Positions 50,007 to 59,594 of a stretch of 64,000 bases of DNA are shown in pieces. Position 1 is the first letter of the stretch. The number at the start of each line of letters is the position of its first letter. Source of the stretch: an uncultured bacterium (lineage in GTDB: Bacteria; Verrucomicrobiota; Lentisphaeria; Victivallales; UBA1829); assembly GCA_902778895.1 (NCBI GenBank), contig CACYZF010000006.1, positions 62,001-126,000 of the forward strand, in the 5' to 3' direction. The notes under the pieces were generated by a model. It was not told the origin of the DNA and searched no databases. It worked only from the letters and a program-made list of their open reading frames with translations. The position numbers and the translations under genes are program-made.

Positions 50007-51773
50007 TTACTTCAGGTCGTCGAGCCAGAGCGCCGGGGAGGCGTCGGACGGGACGCGCCAGCCCGTGCGCGGCGAGAGGGAGAGCGGGGAGACCGCGGGG
50101 CCGTCGGGCGAACACGAGCGCTTGAACTGCTGGGTGAAGAACCTGCGGAGGAAGAGTTCGAGCGTGCGGAGAATCTCGTCCGCTTCATACTTTCCGGCGA
50201 AGACCTTCTTCGCCTTGCGGAGGATCACGCGCGGGGCTTCGTTGAGGCGGACGAGGTGGAAGAGGTAGAAATCGTGCAGTTCGTACGCGCCGAGGATCTG
50301 TTCGGTCTTGTGGCCGGATTCGCCGGATTGGGAGGCGGGGACGAGTTCGGGCGAGACGGGCGTGTCGAGGATGTCCTTCAGCACGGGCGCGATCTTGCCG
50401 CCGTGTTCGCCCGCGTAGAACGATACGAGATGGCGGACGAGCGTTTTCGGGACGCCGGAATTGACCGCGTACATGCTCATGTGGTCGCCGTTGTAGGTGC
50501 ACCAGCCGAGCGCGATTTCGGAGAGGTCGCCCGTGCCGACGACCAGCGCGTTCGATCCGTTCGCCACGTCCATCAGAATCTGGGTGCGTTCGCGCGCCTG
50601 AGCGTTCTCGAACACCACGTCGGCGACCTCCGGATCGTGTCCGATGTCGGCGAAGTGCTGGAGGCAGGCGGGCCGGATGTCGACCGTGCGGCAGTCGCAG
50701 CCGAGGAGTTCGGCGAGACGCGCGGCGTTGTTCTTCGTGCGTTTCGTGGTGCCGAATCCGGGCATGGAGATCGCGATGACCGAACTCGCGGGGAGATTGA
50801 GCGCGGAGACGGCTTCGTGCGACACGAGGAGCGCCAGCGTGGAGTCGAGGCCGCCGGAAACGCCGATCACGAGCTTATCAGAGTGCGCGGTCGTCATGCG
50901 GTGCGCCAGCGCGGATTCGAGCGCGGCGGCGATCCAGATGGTGTCCGTGCGGTCCTTCGGCAGGAAGGGCAGCGGGGCGCGTCCGAGCGCGGCGAGATGT
51001 TTCGGGTCTTCTTCGAAGCTCAGGAGATACTGTTTTTTCGCGGGCTCGAATTCCGGGGCGAATTCCAGCGACGGGCACGGATCGGTGAGGTCGGCGAGGA
51101 CCGGTTCTCCCTCATGGACCATCACGGAACAGCAGACGGGCATGCCGTAGAAGCCGTCGGTCACGGATTCGCCGGATTTCGGCGCAGCGAGGATGAAATC
51201 CGCCTGGTGCTCCTTTGCCGCCGCGAGCGCGAACGAACGGAAATCGGAGGGCGTCATGAGAGCGGAGGGGACCGCGGACGGGCAGAGGATGAGGCGTTCG
51301 GGGTTGCGTTTGCGGAGCGTGGAGACGAGTTCGATCGGGGCGAAGACGGTGGCCGGAGCGTCGAGCGGCTTTTTGTTGCGCGCGATGATCTTTCCGGCGC
51401 GGATGCAGAGCGTGACGGCGTACAGGACGCCGGATTTGGAGCGTTCGGGGACGCCGACGACGAATGTGACGGGCAGTGAGGCGGTCTCCTTCAGCAAAAA
51501 CTTGACGGCCTTTTGCGCGGCGTCGAGGAGGAGATTCTGGCGGAAGAGGTCGCCGCAGGACGATCCGGTGACGCAGAGCTCGGGGAAGACGACTGCCCCG
51601 ACTTCGAACGACGCGTACATTTCGAGCGCGGCGAGGATCTCGTGGGCGTTCCACATGGGATCGGCGAGACGGAACCCCGCTCCGGAGACGTCCGCGGCGG
51701 CTTTGATTCGTCTGGTTTTCGGGAGGACGGCGGCTTTTGCCGGGGCGGTCTTCTTAACTTTTTTTGCAGGCAT
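50007..51773 (-). CDS. nadE: Glutamine-dependent NAD+ synthetase with a divergent glutaminase domain
   Basis: 588 residues, shorter than the ~640-680 usual for this form. A basic Lys/Ala-rich N-terminus precedes a nitrilase-like amidase domain (~30-265). The synthetase domain is standard: IGVSGGLDSTLALLV (PP loop), GFGTTKRTKNNAARLAELLG, and VGTGDLSEIALGWCTYNGDHMSMYAVN. In the amidase domain the Glu (FPELCVTG) and a Lys (ARNKKPL) are placed as expected, but the nucleophile region reads LILCPSAV rather than the usual ICED. The enzyme makes NAD+ from deamido-NAD+; it may depend partly on free ammonia. It lies 18 bp after mutL. Confidence 0.9.
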   Translation of the reverse strand: MPAKKVKKTAPAKAAVLPKTRRIKAAADVSGAGFRLADPMWNAHEILAALEMYASFEVGAVVFPELCVTGSSCGDLFRQNLLLDAAQKAVKFLLKETASLPVTFVVGVPERSKSGVLYAVTLCIRAGKIIARNKKPLDAPATVFAPIELVSTLRKRNPERLILCPSAVPSALMTPSDFRSFALAAAKEHQADFILAAPKSGESVTDGFYGMPVCCSVMVHEGEPVLADLTDPCPSLEFAPEFEPAKKQYLLSFEEDPKHLAALGRAPLPFLPKDRTDTIWIAAALESALAHRMTTAHSDKLVIGVSGGLDSTLALLVSHEAVSALNLPASSVIAISMPGFGTTKRTKNNAARLAELLGCDCRTVDIRPACLQHFADIGHDPEVADVVFENAQARERTQILMDVANGSNALVVGTGDLSEIALGWCTYNGDHMSMYAVNSGVPKTLVRHLVSFYAGEHGGKIAPVLKDILDTPVSPELVPASQSGESGHKTEQILGAYELHDFYLFHLVRLNEAPRVILRKAKKVFAGKYEADEILRTLELFLRRFFTQQFKRSCSPDGPAVSPLSLSPRTGWRVPSDASPALWLDDLK

Positions 51774-51791
51774 GATGAGGAGCTTCCTGTG

Positions 51792-53750
51792 TTATTTCCG
51801 TCCGAACCGGCGTTCGATTTCGGAGAGGGAGATGTTGAGCATGGTGGGGCGCCCGTGCGGACAGGAATAGGGCAGGGCGCAGTGGGACATCTGTTCAATG
51901 AGGGCGGCGGCCTCCTGGAGAGAGAGCCGGTCGTGGGCCTTGACGGCGGCCTTGCAGGCGGCACGGGCGAGGGTATCGGTGGCGAGACGCTGTCCCGCGC
52001 CGATTTCGCCGATGCGTGCGAGCATGTCGTGGAAGAACCCGCCGACGTTTTCCTGTTTGATGGCGGCGGGGATCGAGTTCAGTTTGATCGTGTTGCGGCC
52101 GAACGGCTCGATTTCGAACCCGATGTTCTCGAATTCGTGCAGATTGCGGGCGACGTACGCCATGTCGGCGGGCGACAGCTCGATGGTGATCGGCATCAGG
52201 AGTTTCTGCGAGAGCGTGCCGTCGATGCCGTTCAGGATGCGCTCGAAAAGGACGCGTTCGTGCGCCGCATGCTGGTCGATCAGCACGAGGCCGCCGGGGA
52301 TCGCCGCCACGATGTAGGAGTTTTCCAGCACGCCGAGCAGACGCAGCCCGGTGCCGCCGAAATCGGTCGCGGGGGCGTCCTCCGCCACAAGACGGAAATC
52401 GGGACGCGGTTCGTTTTCGGGCGGATTCTGCTGCCGTTCGGTCGAGATCGGCAGCTCGGCGTCTTCCTGTTGAGGCGCGGAGACGCAGTTCGTGTTCTGC
52501 GCGGCCGGTGCGTTCCCGAACGGCGCATGGAGCATTGGGCCGAGGACACGGTATCCGACGCGGGCGGATTCGAGCAGGGAATCGACGCTTGTGACGATGC
52601 CGGACGCGGGGACCGGATCGTCATCGGCGGAAGAATGCGCATGGTTTTCGGATTCCCGCGGCACGTCCTGCATCCGGATATCCGGCGCGAAATCGGGGAA
52701 AAGGCGCGCGGCGGTCTCCGCCGGGTCGTTCATGCCCTCCTCCGTGACGGGGATCACGGCGTCGTTGGTGCGGAGCGCGGCGGACACGGCCGTGCGGACC
52801 GCCGCGATCACGTCGAATTCATTGCGGAACCGCACCTCGCGTTTGGTCGGGTGAACGTTCACGTCGACGGACCCGGGCGGCATGGTGAGGTAGATCAGCG
52901 CGGGCTGGAAACGTCCGCGTTCGAGCATGGGGCCGCAGGCTTCCTTGATGGCGCGGTAGACCGGGGCGGACTCGACCGGACGCGCGTTCACGAAGATGCG
53001 CTGTTCGGCACGGGAATTCCGCGTGAAGCCGCGTCGTGCGATGAAGCCGTTCACGGTGATGCCGCGTTCCGTACGGGAGAACGGCAGCAGCGCACCGGCG
53101 TATTCGCGTCCGAAGAACTCGCTGATGCGCGGGAGGATGGACGGCGCGGACGGGGTGGAGAGCAGGATGCGGCTGTCGGCTTTCAGGATGAATGCGACGT
53201 CGTGGTGCGCCAGCGCGATGTTCGAGAGGATCTCGACGATGTGGCGTTCCTCGGTCGCGACGGTGCGGAGGAAGTTCTTGCGCGCCGGGACGTTGAAAAA
53301 GAGGTCGCGGGCACAGACTTCCGTGCCGGGCGGGCATCCGGCGGGCTTCTCCGAGACGGCCTTGCCGCCCGCGATGAAGACCTCGACGCCTTCCGGCGTT
53401 TCGCGGCGGCGCGTGCGGATGGTCAGGCGCGTGACGGCGGCGATGCTGGGGATGGCCTCGCCGCGGAATCCGAAGGACGCGATGTCGAAGATGTCGGCTT
53501 CGGAGGAGATTTTGCTGGTAGAATGCGGATCGAGGCAGAGCAGTGCGTCGTCGGCGTCCATGCCCTCGCCGTCGTCGGCGACCGAGATGGAACGCCGTCC
53601 GCCGTCTTCGATGGTGACGGTGATCTTCCGCGCGCCAGCGTCGAGCGAGTTTTCCACAAGCTCCTTCACGATGGACGCGGGGCGTTCAACGACCTCGCCC
53701 GCCGCGATCTTGTTGCAGACCTCGTCGCTCAGCTGTCTGATCTTGCTCAT
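51792..53750 (-). CDS. mutL: DNA mismatch repair protein MutL (endonuclease type)
   Basis: 652 residues. The N-terminal GHKL ATPase is intact: ERPASIVKELVENSLDAGA, DDGEGM, FGFRGEAIPSIA. A variable linker (~340-460) is followed by the C-terminal dimerisation domain with the full nicking-endonuclease motif DQHAAHERVLFE, plus ACKAAVKAHDRL and CPHGRPT. The nicking motif is typical of bacteria without MutH, so this MutL probably supplies the nick itself. The start codon overlaps the stop of the upstream gene by four bases. Confidence 0.96.
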   Translation of the reverse strand: MSKIRQLSDEVCNKIAAGEVVERPASIVKELVENSLDAGARKITVTIEDGGRRSISVADDGEGMDADDALLCLDPHSTSKISSEADIFDIASFGFRGEAIPSIAAVTRLTIRTRRRETPEGVEVFIAGGKAVSEKPAGCPPGTEVCARDLFFNVPARKNFLRTVATEERHIVEILSNIALAHHDVAFILKADSRILLSTPSAPSILPRISEFFGREYAGALLPFSRTERGITVNGFIARRGFTRNSRAEQRIFVNARPVESAPVYRAIKEACGPMLERGRFQPALIYLTMPPGSVDVNVHPTKREVRFRNEFDVIAAVRTAVSAALRTNDAVIPVTEEGMNDPAETAARLFPDFAPDIRMQDVPRESENHAHSSADDDPVPASGIVTSVDSLLESARVGYRVLGPMLHAPFGNAPAAQNTNCVSAPQQEDAELPISTERQQNPPENEPRPDFRLVAEDAPATDFGGTGLRLLGVLENSYIVAAIPGGLVLIDQHAAHERVLFERILNGIDGTLSQKLLMPITIELSPADMAYVARNLHEFENIGFEIEPFGRNTIKLNSIPAAIKQENVGGFFHDMLARIGEIGAGQRLATDTLARAACKAAVKAHDRLSLQEAAALIEQMSHCALPYSCPHGRPTMLNISLSEIERRFGRK

Positions 53751-54289
53751 GACGCGGTCCGTTTCTCCGTCTCGGGGGCGGTCTTCGCGCCGGACGGAAT
53801 GGCGTCGGGCATGGGCGAGGGCAGCAGGAAGTACATGCGTTCGTCGTAGTAATCCGCCTCGTCGTCACGCCCGGAGGCGTGCAGGATGCCCGACAGGAGA
53901 TAGGTGATCTCGAGGTCGTCCGGATAGAAGAGGAACAGCGTGCGGAGCAGGTCTTCGGCGCGTTCGTAATCGCCTTCGGTCAGCAGACGGCGCGCCTCGA
54001 CAATGCTCTGCTGGATGTTCGGACGGGACGACTGCGCGGTTTCGCGGGTGACGGGATAGAACCCGGGAAACAGGAAATCGTCGGAAAAGACGACCGGTTC
54101 GCGGGCATCAAGAGAGATGGTGAAGCCGGAGCTTCCCTGCGCGGGACTCATGTCTTCCTCGGCGTTCATCCTGTAGATGGACATGATGATGACGGTCGTG
54201 AGGATCACGAACGCCATGAAGATGATGAATGGAGACATGTCGCCGGCTGGGCTGTCTTTTTTCGCGGCCGGAACGGATGCGGAGGGCAC
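53747..54289 (-). CDS. Membrane-anchored TPR-like protein, unknown
   Basis: 180 residues from a GTG at 54289, one base after the stop of the OppD-like gene; its own stop overlaps the mutL start (ATGA). One membrane helix (residues ~19-40) is followed by a periplasmic region with a pair of TPR-like helices (VEARRLLTEGDYERAEDLLR and the next ~35 residues). The C-terminus is Pro/Ala-rich. No family recognised; translation is coupled on both sides. Confidence 0.75.
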   Translation of the reverse strand: MPSASVPAAKKDSPAGDMSPFIIFMAFVILTTVIIMSIYRMNAEEDMSPAQGSSGFTISLDAREPVVFSDDFLFPGFYPVTRETAQSSRPNIQQSIVEARRLLTEGDYERAEDLLRTLFLFYPDDLEITYLLSGILHASGRDDEADYYDERMYFLLPSPMPDAIPSGAKTAPETEKRTAS

Positions 54290-54290
54290 G

Positions 54291-55310
54291 TCAGGCCTCC
54301 TTCCCCGTCATGCAGGGTGGATAATGGCAGGCGCAGGCGTGGCCGGGGACGAGTTCCCTGAGAACGGGCGGCTCCTCCTGACAGCGGCGGCGCTGTTCGG
54401 CGGTGAGCGTGTCGGCGTGTTCGCAGCGGTCGCAGAAACGGCATCCGCGCCCGAACTTGTCGGGGGATGGGACGGTGCCGCGGATGGTGTTCAGGCGGTT
54501 GTGTTCGCCGCCGAGCACGGGGACGGCGCGGATGAGCGCGGAGGTGTACGGGTGCTTCGGATGCGCGATGAGTTCGGCGACGGGCGCGGTCTCAATGATG
54601 CGTCCGGCGTACATGACGGCGACGCGGTCGGCGAGTTCGGCCACGATGCCGAGGTTGTGCGTGACGAGGATTACGGCCATGCCGCGGTCCTTCTTGAGCG
54701 AAAGCAGGAGGTCGAGGATCTGCGCCTGGATCGTTACGTCCAGCGCCGTGGTCGGTTCGTCCGCCACGAGGATGCTCGGGGCGCACCCGAGCGCCATGGC
54801 GATCATCACGCGCTGCTGCATGCCGCCCGACATCTCGTGCGGATACTGTTTCGCGCGGTTGGCGGGGTCGGGGATGCCGACCTGGCGCAGCAGCTCGACG
54901 GCCTCGGCGAACGGGTCGGAGACGTCCTTGCGGTGGAGCTTGACGGCCTCGGCGATCTGGTCGCCCACGCGGAAGACCGGGTTCAGCGACACGGACGGTT
55001 CCTGAAAGATGTAGGAAATGCAGCCGCCGCGCACCTGGCGCAGGCTGCGGTCGTTGAGCTGAAGTACATCCGCCACGCCGCCGAGTTCCGGGCCGCGGTC
55101 GAGCAGGACTTCGCCGGAGAGCACGACCGGGGGTTCCGGAAGCAGGCGCGCGAGAGACATGCAGGTCACGCTTTTGCCGCAGCCGCTTTCCCCGACCAGC
55201 GCGAGCATTTCTCCCCGTTCGAGCGAGAACGAGACGTCGGTGACGGTGGGCAGAAGCTTGCCGTCGGAGCGGAACTGAACGGAAAGGTTTTTAACGTCGA
55301 GCAAAGGCAT
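54291..55310 (-). CDS. Oligopeptide/dipeptide ABC transporter ATP-binding protein (OppD/DppD type)
   Basis: 339 residues from the ATG at 55310. Walker A is GESGCGKS, the Q loop lies near YIFQEPSVSLNP, the signature is MSGGMQQRV, and Walker B is ILVADEPTTALD. The C-terminal oligopeptide-transporter extension with Cys-rich GCRFCDRCEHAD and RRRCQEEPP follows, which in relatives can hold an iron-sulfur cluster. It energises peptide uptake at the inner membrane. No permease or binding-protein gene lies next to it, so its partners are elsewhere. Confidence 0.92.
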   Translation of the reverse strand: MPLLDVKNLSVQFRSDGKLLPTVTDVSFSLERGEMLALVGESGCGKSVTCMSLARLLPEPPVVLSGEVLLDRGPELGGVADVLQLNDRSLRQVRGGCISYIFQEPSVSLNPVFRVGDQIAEAVKLHRKDVSDPFAEAVELLRQVGIPDPANRAKQYPHEMSGGMQQRVMIAMALGCAPSILVADEPTTALDVTIQAQILDLLLSLKKDRGMAVILVTHNLGIVAELADRVAVMYAGRIIETAPVAELIAHPKHPYTSALIRAVPVLGGEHNRLNTIRGTVPSPDKFGRGCRFCDRCEHADTLTAEQRRRCQEEPPVLRELVPGHACACHYPPCMTGKEA

Positions 55311-55339
55311 GGATGATCTCCGGATAAACACACTATAAT

Positions 55340-55367
55340 AACATACAGCGGGAACAGCGGAAATCAA
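55340..55367 (-). promoter_or_regulatory. Promoter of the oppD-mutL-nadE run
   Basis: Minus strand: TTGATT (55367-55362), 16-bp spacer, TATGTT (55345-55340), 29 bp before the ATG. Confidence 0.55.
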
Positions 55368-55399
55368 TCCGGAAAGGCAAAGAAAACGGCAAAAAAACC

Positions 55400-55428
55400 T
55401 TGACATTCCGCCGGAATCATGCTATATT
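55400..55428 (+). promoter_or_regulatory. Promoter of the PL11 pair
   Basis: TTGACA (55400-55405), 17-bp spacer, TATATT (55423-55428): the best promoter in the window, 54 bp before the ATG. Confidence 0.85.
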
Positions 55429-55482
55429 TGCCCCGTCCGCATTGAAACGTGTATCTTTTTCAGCTTAAAACGGATCTCTTAC

Positions 55483-57498
55483 ATGAAACTGAACCGACTG
55501 TTTCTGCTCGCCGTCCTGCCTCTCGCCGGACTTGCCTCCTGCGATTCCTCCCGTACCGGAAATACGGCCTCCGCCATCCCGGAGAACGCCGTGGTCCTGC
55601 CCGCGTCGCAGGGGAAATACGATTTCTCCAAGCTCAAAACGGAAAAGCTCGGACGCGGCCTGATCGCGGTCCGCAGAAACAAGGATGAAGTGTTCGTTTC
55701 GTGGCGCTATCTCTCGTCCGATCCCGCCGATACCGCGTTCAATGTCTACCGCGACGGCCAGCGCATCAATCCCACGCCGGTGAGCCTGACTACTTTCTAT
55801 ATCGACTCCCACAAGGGCGGCGGCACGTACAACGTGAAGCCGGTCGTGAACGGCCGCGAGAAGGACGAACAGAGCGCGCCGTTCACGCTGCCGGACAAGG
55901 CGCCGGAAGGCTACATCAACATTGCGCTCGACAAGCCGGCCGACGGCGTGACCCCGTCCGGCGAAAAGTACACGTATTCGCCGAACGACGCATCCGTGGG
56001 CGACGCGGACGGCGACGGCGAGTTCGAGATCATTCTGAAATGGGATCCCTCGAACGCGCACGATAACGCGCATGACGGCTACACCGGCAACGTGTATTTC
56101 GATTGCTATAAACTGGACGGCACGAAGCTGTGGCGCATCGACATGGGGCGGAACATCCGTGCCGGGGCGCATTACACGCAGTTCGTGGTGTACGATTTCG
56201 ACGGCGACGGCATCTCCGAACTCGTGGCGAAGACTGCCGACGGCACGGTCGATGGCAGGGGCAAGGTCATCGGCGACCCGGACGCCGACTGGCGCGAACC
56301 GGGCAGTGACATGGTCCAGCTCCCCGAAGTCGATTTCCGCAAGACCGGGGCGAATCCAGCCGGGACGCACAACCGCGGCCGCATCATGAGCGGGCCGGAA
56401 TACCTGACCGTGTTCTCCTGCAAGGACGGTGCCGCGCTCAAGACCATCGACTACGAGCCGCCGCGCGGTGACGGCATGGCCTGGGGCGATAATTATGCCA
56501 ACCGCAGCGACCGCTACCTGGCTGCCATGGGGTTCTTCGACGGCGAACACCCGAGCGTGGTGATGTGCCGGGGATATTATACCCGCGCCGCGCTGGCGTG
56601 CTACGACTGGGACGGCAAGGATCTGAAGATGAGGTGGAATTTCGACACCGCGAAGGACCCGCGCTGGAAGGGCTACGAGGGGCAGGGCAACCATAACCTG
56701 CGCGTGGGCGATGTGGACGGCGACGGCAAGGACGAGATCGTGTACGGTTCCTGCACGATCGACGACGACGGGACCGGTCTCTACACGACCGGGCTCGGGC
56801 ACGGCGACGCCATGCAGATGACGCAGTTCGCGATGGATATGCCCGGACTTCAGGTGTGGTGCTGCCACGAGAACAGGCGCGACGGCGTGACGCTCCGCGA
56901 CGCCGCCACGGGTAAGATCATCTTCCAGATCAAGAACAACAACGACGTCGGGCGCTGCATGGCGGCGGACGTGGATTCCGTGAATCCCGGCCTCGAAATG
57001 TGGACGTGGTCCGGCATCGGCATGCAGAGCGTGAAGGGCGAAACCGTGGCAGAGAACCCGCGTGGGATCTCCGTGAACATGGCGGTGTGGTGGGACGGCG
57101 ACCTGTGCCGCGAACTCCTCGACAAGAACCGCGTCAGCAAGTACGACTACGACAGCGGCGCGTTCGTTACCATGATGACGTTCGACGGCTGCGACTCCAA
57201 CAACGGCACGAAGGCGACGCCGTGTCTCCAGGGCGACCTCTTCGGCGACTGGCGCGAGGAGGTGCTGATCCGCACCACGGACGACCGCAACCTCCGTTTG
57301 TACGTCTCGACGATCCCGACCACCTACCGGTTCCATACGTTCCTGGAGGAACCGGTCTACCGCATGAGCCTTGCGCTGGAGAACATCTGCTACAACCAGC
57401 CGACGCAGCCCGGATTCTACTTCGGACCCGACCTCTTCGGTTCCGGCACGTATTTCCGCGGCACCTATTTCCCCGAACTGAAAACCGTCCCCAAATGA
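55483..57498 (+). CDS. PL11 rhamnogalacturonan lyase lipoprotein, copy 1
   Basis: 671 residues. The signal MKLNRLFLLAVLPLAGLASC ends in a lipobox. The PL11 eight-bladed propeller is evident from KYDFSKLKTEKLGRG, VSWRYLSSDP, SVGDADGDGEFEIILKWDPS, the AHYTQF block, GQGNHNLRVGDVDGDGKDEI and FGDWREEVLIRT. DxDGDG calcium loops recur. Such enzymes (YesW/YesX relatives) cut the rhamnosyl-galacturonosyl backbone of rhamnogalacturonan I by beta-elimination. Unlike copy 2 it has ~22 extra residues around SDMVQLPEVDFRKTGANPAG. It is cotranscribed with copy 2. Confidence 0.95.
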   Translation: MKLNRLFLLAVLPLAGLASCDSSRTGNTASAIPENAVVLPASQGKYDFSKLKTEKLGRGLIAVRRNKDEVFVSWRYLSSDPADTAFNVYRDGQRINPTPVSLTTFYIDSHKGGGTYNVKPVVNGREKDEQSAPFTLPDKAPEGYINIALDKPADGVTPSGEKYTYSPNDASVGDADGDGEFEIILKWDPSNAHDNAHDGYTGNVYFDCYKLDGTKLWRIDMGRNIRAGAHYTQFVVYDFDGDGISELVAKTADGTVDGRGKVIGDPDADWREPGSDMVQLPEVDFRKTGANPAGTHNRGRIMSGPEYLTVFSCKDGAALKTIDYEPPRGDGMAWGDNYANRSDRYLAAMGFFDGEHPSVVMCRGYYTRAALACYDWDGKDLKMRWNFDTAKDPRWKGYEGQGNHNLRVGDVDGDGKDEIVYGSCTIDDDGTGLYTTGLGHGDAMQMTQFAMDMPGLQVWCCHENRRDGVTLRDAATGKIIFQIKNNNDVGRCMAADVDSVNPGLEMWTWSGIGMQSVKGETVAENPRGISVNMAVWWDGDLCRELLDKNRVSKYDYDSGAFVTMMTFDGCDSNNGTKATPCLQGDLFGDWREEVLIRTTDDRNLRLYVSTIPTTYRFHTFLEEPVYRMSLALENICYNQPTQPGFYFGPDLFGSGTYFRGTYFPELKTVPK

Positions 57499-57520
57499 AC
57501 CATCCGAAGGAGACAGATCA

Positions 57521-59509
57521 ATGTTGAACCGTTTTTTGTTTGCCGCAGTCGCCGCCGCGCTGGCGTTCCCTGTGCAGAGCCTTTTCGCCCAGCGCGAGCC
57601 GGAACCGATCGACCCGCCGACCAAGTACGATTTCTCCAAACTCAAGATGGAAAAGCTCGGGCGCGGCGTGATCGCGGTCCGGCAGAACGCGGACGAGGTG
57701 TTCGTGACGTGGCGCTATCTCTCGAAGGACCTGAGGAATGTTGCGTTCAACGTGTACCGCGACGGGAAGAAACTCAATTCCGAACCGATCACGGATGTGA
57801 CGTACTTCATTGATAAGAACAAAGGCGGCGGTGTGTACACGGTGAAGCCGGTCGACATGCCTGTTCGCTCGTCATACAGTAGCCAAAAACACTATCGTAG
57901 AGGCGTCTATGCGGGAAGCGGTTCTCCTTATAGTGATATTGACGAAACGTCCGCGTCCTATACCCTGCCTGAGAATGCCCCCATCGGCTATGTGAACATC
58001 CCGCTGGAGAAGCCCGCGGACGGCAAATCTCCGAACGGCGAGGCGTACACGTATTCGCCGAACGACGCGTCGGTGGGCGACGTGGACGGCGACGGCGAGT
58101 TCGAGATCATTCTGAAGTGGGATCCCTCGAACGCGCACGACAACGCGCACGACGGCTACACCGGAAACGTGTATCTGGACTGCTACAAGCTCGGTCAAAC
58201 CGAAAAAATGTGGCGGATCGACCTCGGAAAGAATATCCGCGCCGGGGCGCATTATACGCAGTTCATGGTCTATGACCTCAACTGCGACGGCATCGCGGAG
58301 GTCGTCTGCAAGACCGCCGACGGCACGGTCGACGGCACGGGTAAGGTGATCGGCGACGCGGACGCGGACTACCGCACGCCGCAGGGCCGCATCCTGACCG
58401 GGCCGGAATATCTGACCGTGTTTTCAGGCAGGACCGGGGCCGCGCTCGAGACCGTCCCGTACGACGTGCCGCGCGGCAACATGCGCGACTGGGGCGACAA
58501 TTACGGCAACCGCTGCGACCGGTTCCTGGCGGCGGTCGGGTACCTGGACGGCGAGCATCCGAGCGTCATCATGTGCCGCGGGTACTACACGCGGGCGTAT
58601 CTGGCGGCGTACGACTGGGACGGTCAGCACCTGACGAAACGCTGGGTGTTCGATTCCAACGAGCCGGAGAACCGCGGCTACGCGGGGCAGGGCAACCACA
58701 ACCTGCGCGTGGGCGACGTGGACGGCGACGGCAGGGACGAGATCGTCTACGGTTCCTGCACGATCGACGACAATGGCAAGGGCCTGTACACCACCGGGCT
58801 CGGGCACGGCGACGCCATGCACCTGATGCAGTTCGCCTGGGATATGCCCGGACTTCAGGTGTGGTGCTGCCACGAGAACAAGCGCGACGGTGCGACGTTC
58901 CGTGACGCCGCCACAGGAAAGATCCTGCACCAGGTCCGGCACAATACCGACGTCGGGCGCTGCATGGCGGCCGACATCGACCCGACCAATCCCGGCGTCG
59001 AGATGTGGGCGTCCTCCATCCCACCGCAGACCGTGAAGGGCGAGGCGCTGGGCGGCAATCCGCGCGGACTCTCCATCAACATGGCGGTGTGGTGGGACGG
59101 CGACCTGTGCCGCGAACTGCTCGACGGCAACACGGTCACGAAGTACAACGCCGCGCAGGGGACGTGCGAGCCTCTGATGCGTTTCGAGGGGTGCTCGTCC
59201 AACAACGGCACGAAGTCCACGCCGTGCATTCAGGGCGACATCTTCGGCGACTGGCGCGAGGAGGTGCTCATGCGCACCGACGACAACCGCAACCTCCGGC
59301 TGTACGTCTCCACCATCCCGACCGCGTACCGGTTTCATACGTTCCTGGAGGACCCGGTGTACCGCATCAGCCTCGCCACGGAGAACGTGGCGTACAACCA
59401 GCCGACGCAGCCCGGGTTCTACTTCGGCCCCGACCTCATCTTCAAGGCGGCGAAGCCCGACCGCGGCGTGCTGTTCCGCGGGACCGTGCTCCGGGTGTAC
59501 GTGCGCTGA
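57521..59509 (+). CDS. PL11 rhamnogalacturonan lyase, copy 2 (secreted)
   Basis: 662 residues, 22 bp after copy 1 with AAGGAG eight bases upstream. The signal MLNRFLFAAVAAALAFPVQS has no lipobox, so it is released, whereas copy 1 is anchored. Same propeller motifs (YDFSKLKMEKLGRG, SVGDVDGDGEFEIILKWD, GQGNHNLRVGDVDGDGRDEI, FGDWREEVLMRT). Long stretches match copy 1 almost base for base. A ~30-residue insertion (57855-57955; RSSYSSQKHYRRGVYAGSGS) is encoded by DNA of lower GC than its surroundings. YesW/YesX-like pairs divide endo and exo cleavage; the same split is possible here. Confidence 0.95.
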   Translation: MLNRFLFAAVAAALAFPVQSLFAQREPEPIDPPTKYDFSKLKMEKLGRGVIAVRQNADEVFVTWRYLSKDLRNVAFNVYRDGKKLNSEPITDVTYFIDKNKGGGVYTVKPVDMPVRSSYSSQKHYRRGVYAGSGSPYSDIDETSASYTLPENAPIGYVNIPLEKPADGKSPNGEAYTYSPNDASVGDVDGDGEFEIILKWDPSNAHDNAHDGYTGNVYLDCYKLGQTEKMWRIDLGKNIRAGAHYTQFMVYDLNCDGIAEVVCKTADGTVDGTGKVIGDADADYRTPQGRILTGPEYLTVFSGRTGAALETVPYDVPRGNMRDWGDNYGNRCDRFLAAVGYLDGEHPSVIMCRGYYTRAYLAAYDWDGQHLTKRWVFDSNEPENRGYAGQGNHNLRVGDVDGDGRDEIVYGSCTIDDNGKGLYTTGLGHGDAMHLMQFAWDMPGLQVWCCHENKRDGATFRDAATGKILHQVRHNTDVGRCMAADIDPTNPGVEMWASSIPPQTVKGEALGGNPRGLSINMAVWWDGDLCRELLDGNTVTKYNAAQGTCEPLMRFEGCSSNNGTKSTPCIQGDIFGDWREEVLMRTDDNRNLRLYVSTIPTAYRFHTFLEDPVYRISLATENVAYNQPTQPGFYFGPDLIFKAAKPDRGVLFRGTVLRVYVR

Positions 59510-59538
59510 GGCGCGAATCGGCGGATTTGAAACAACGA

Positions 59539-59576
59539 TCCCCTCCGGGCTGAGGTGGCTCGAAGGGGATTTCTTT
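59539..59576 (+). terminator. Terminator of the PL11 operon
   Basis: Stem ATCCCCT/AGGGGAT (59539-59545, 59564-59570) with an 18-base loop and TTCTTT tail. Confidence 0.7.
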
Positions 59577-59594
59577 ACGGCTGGATCGCCTGTG

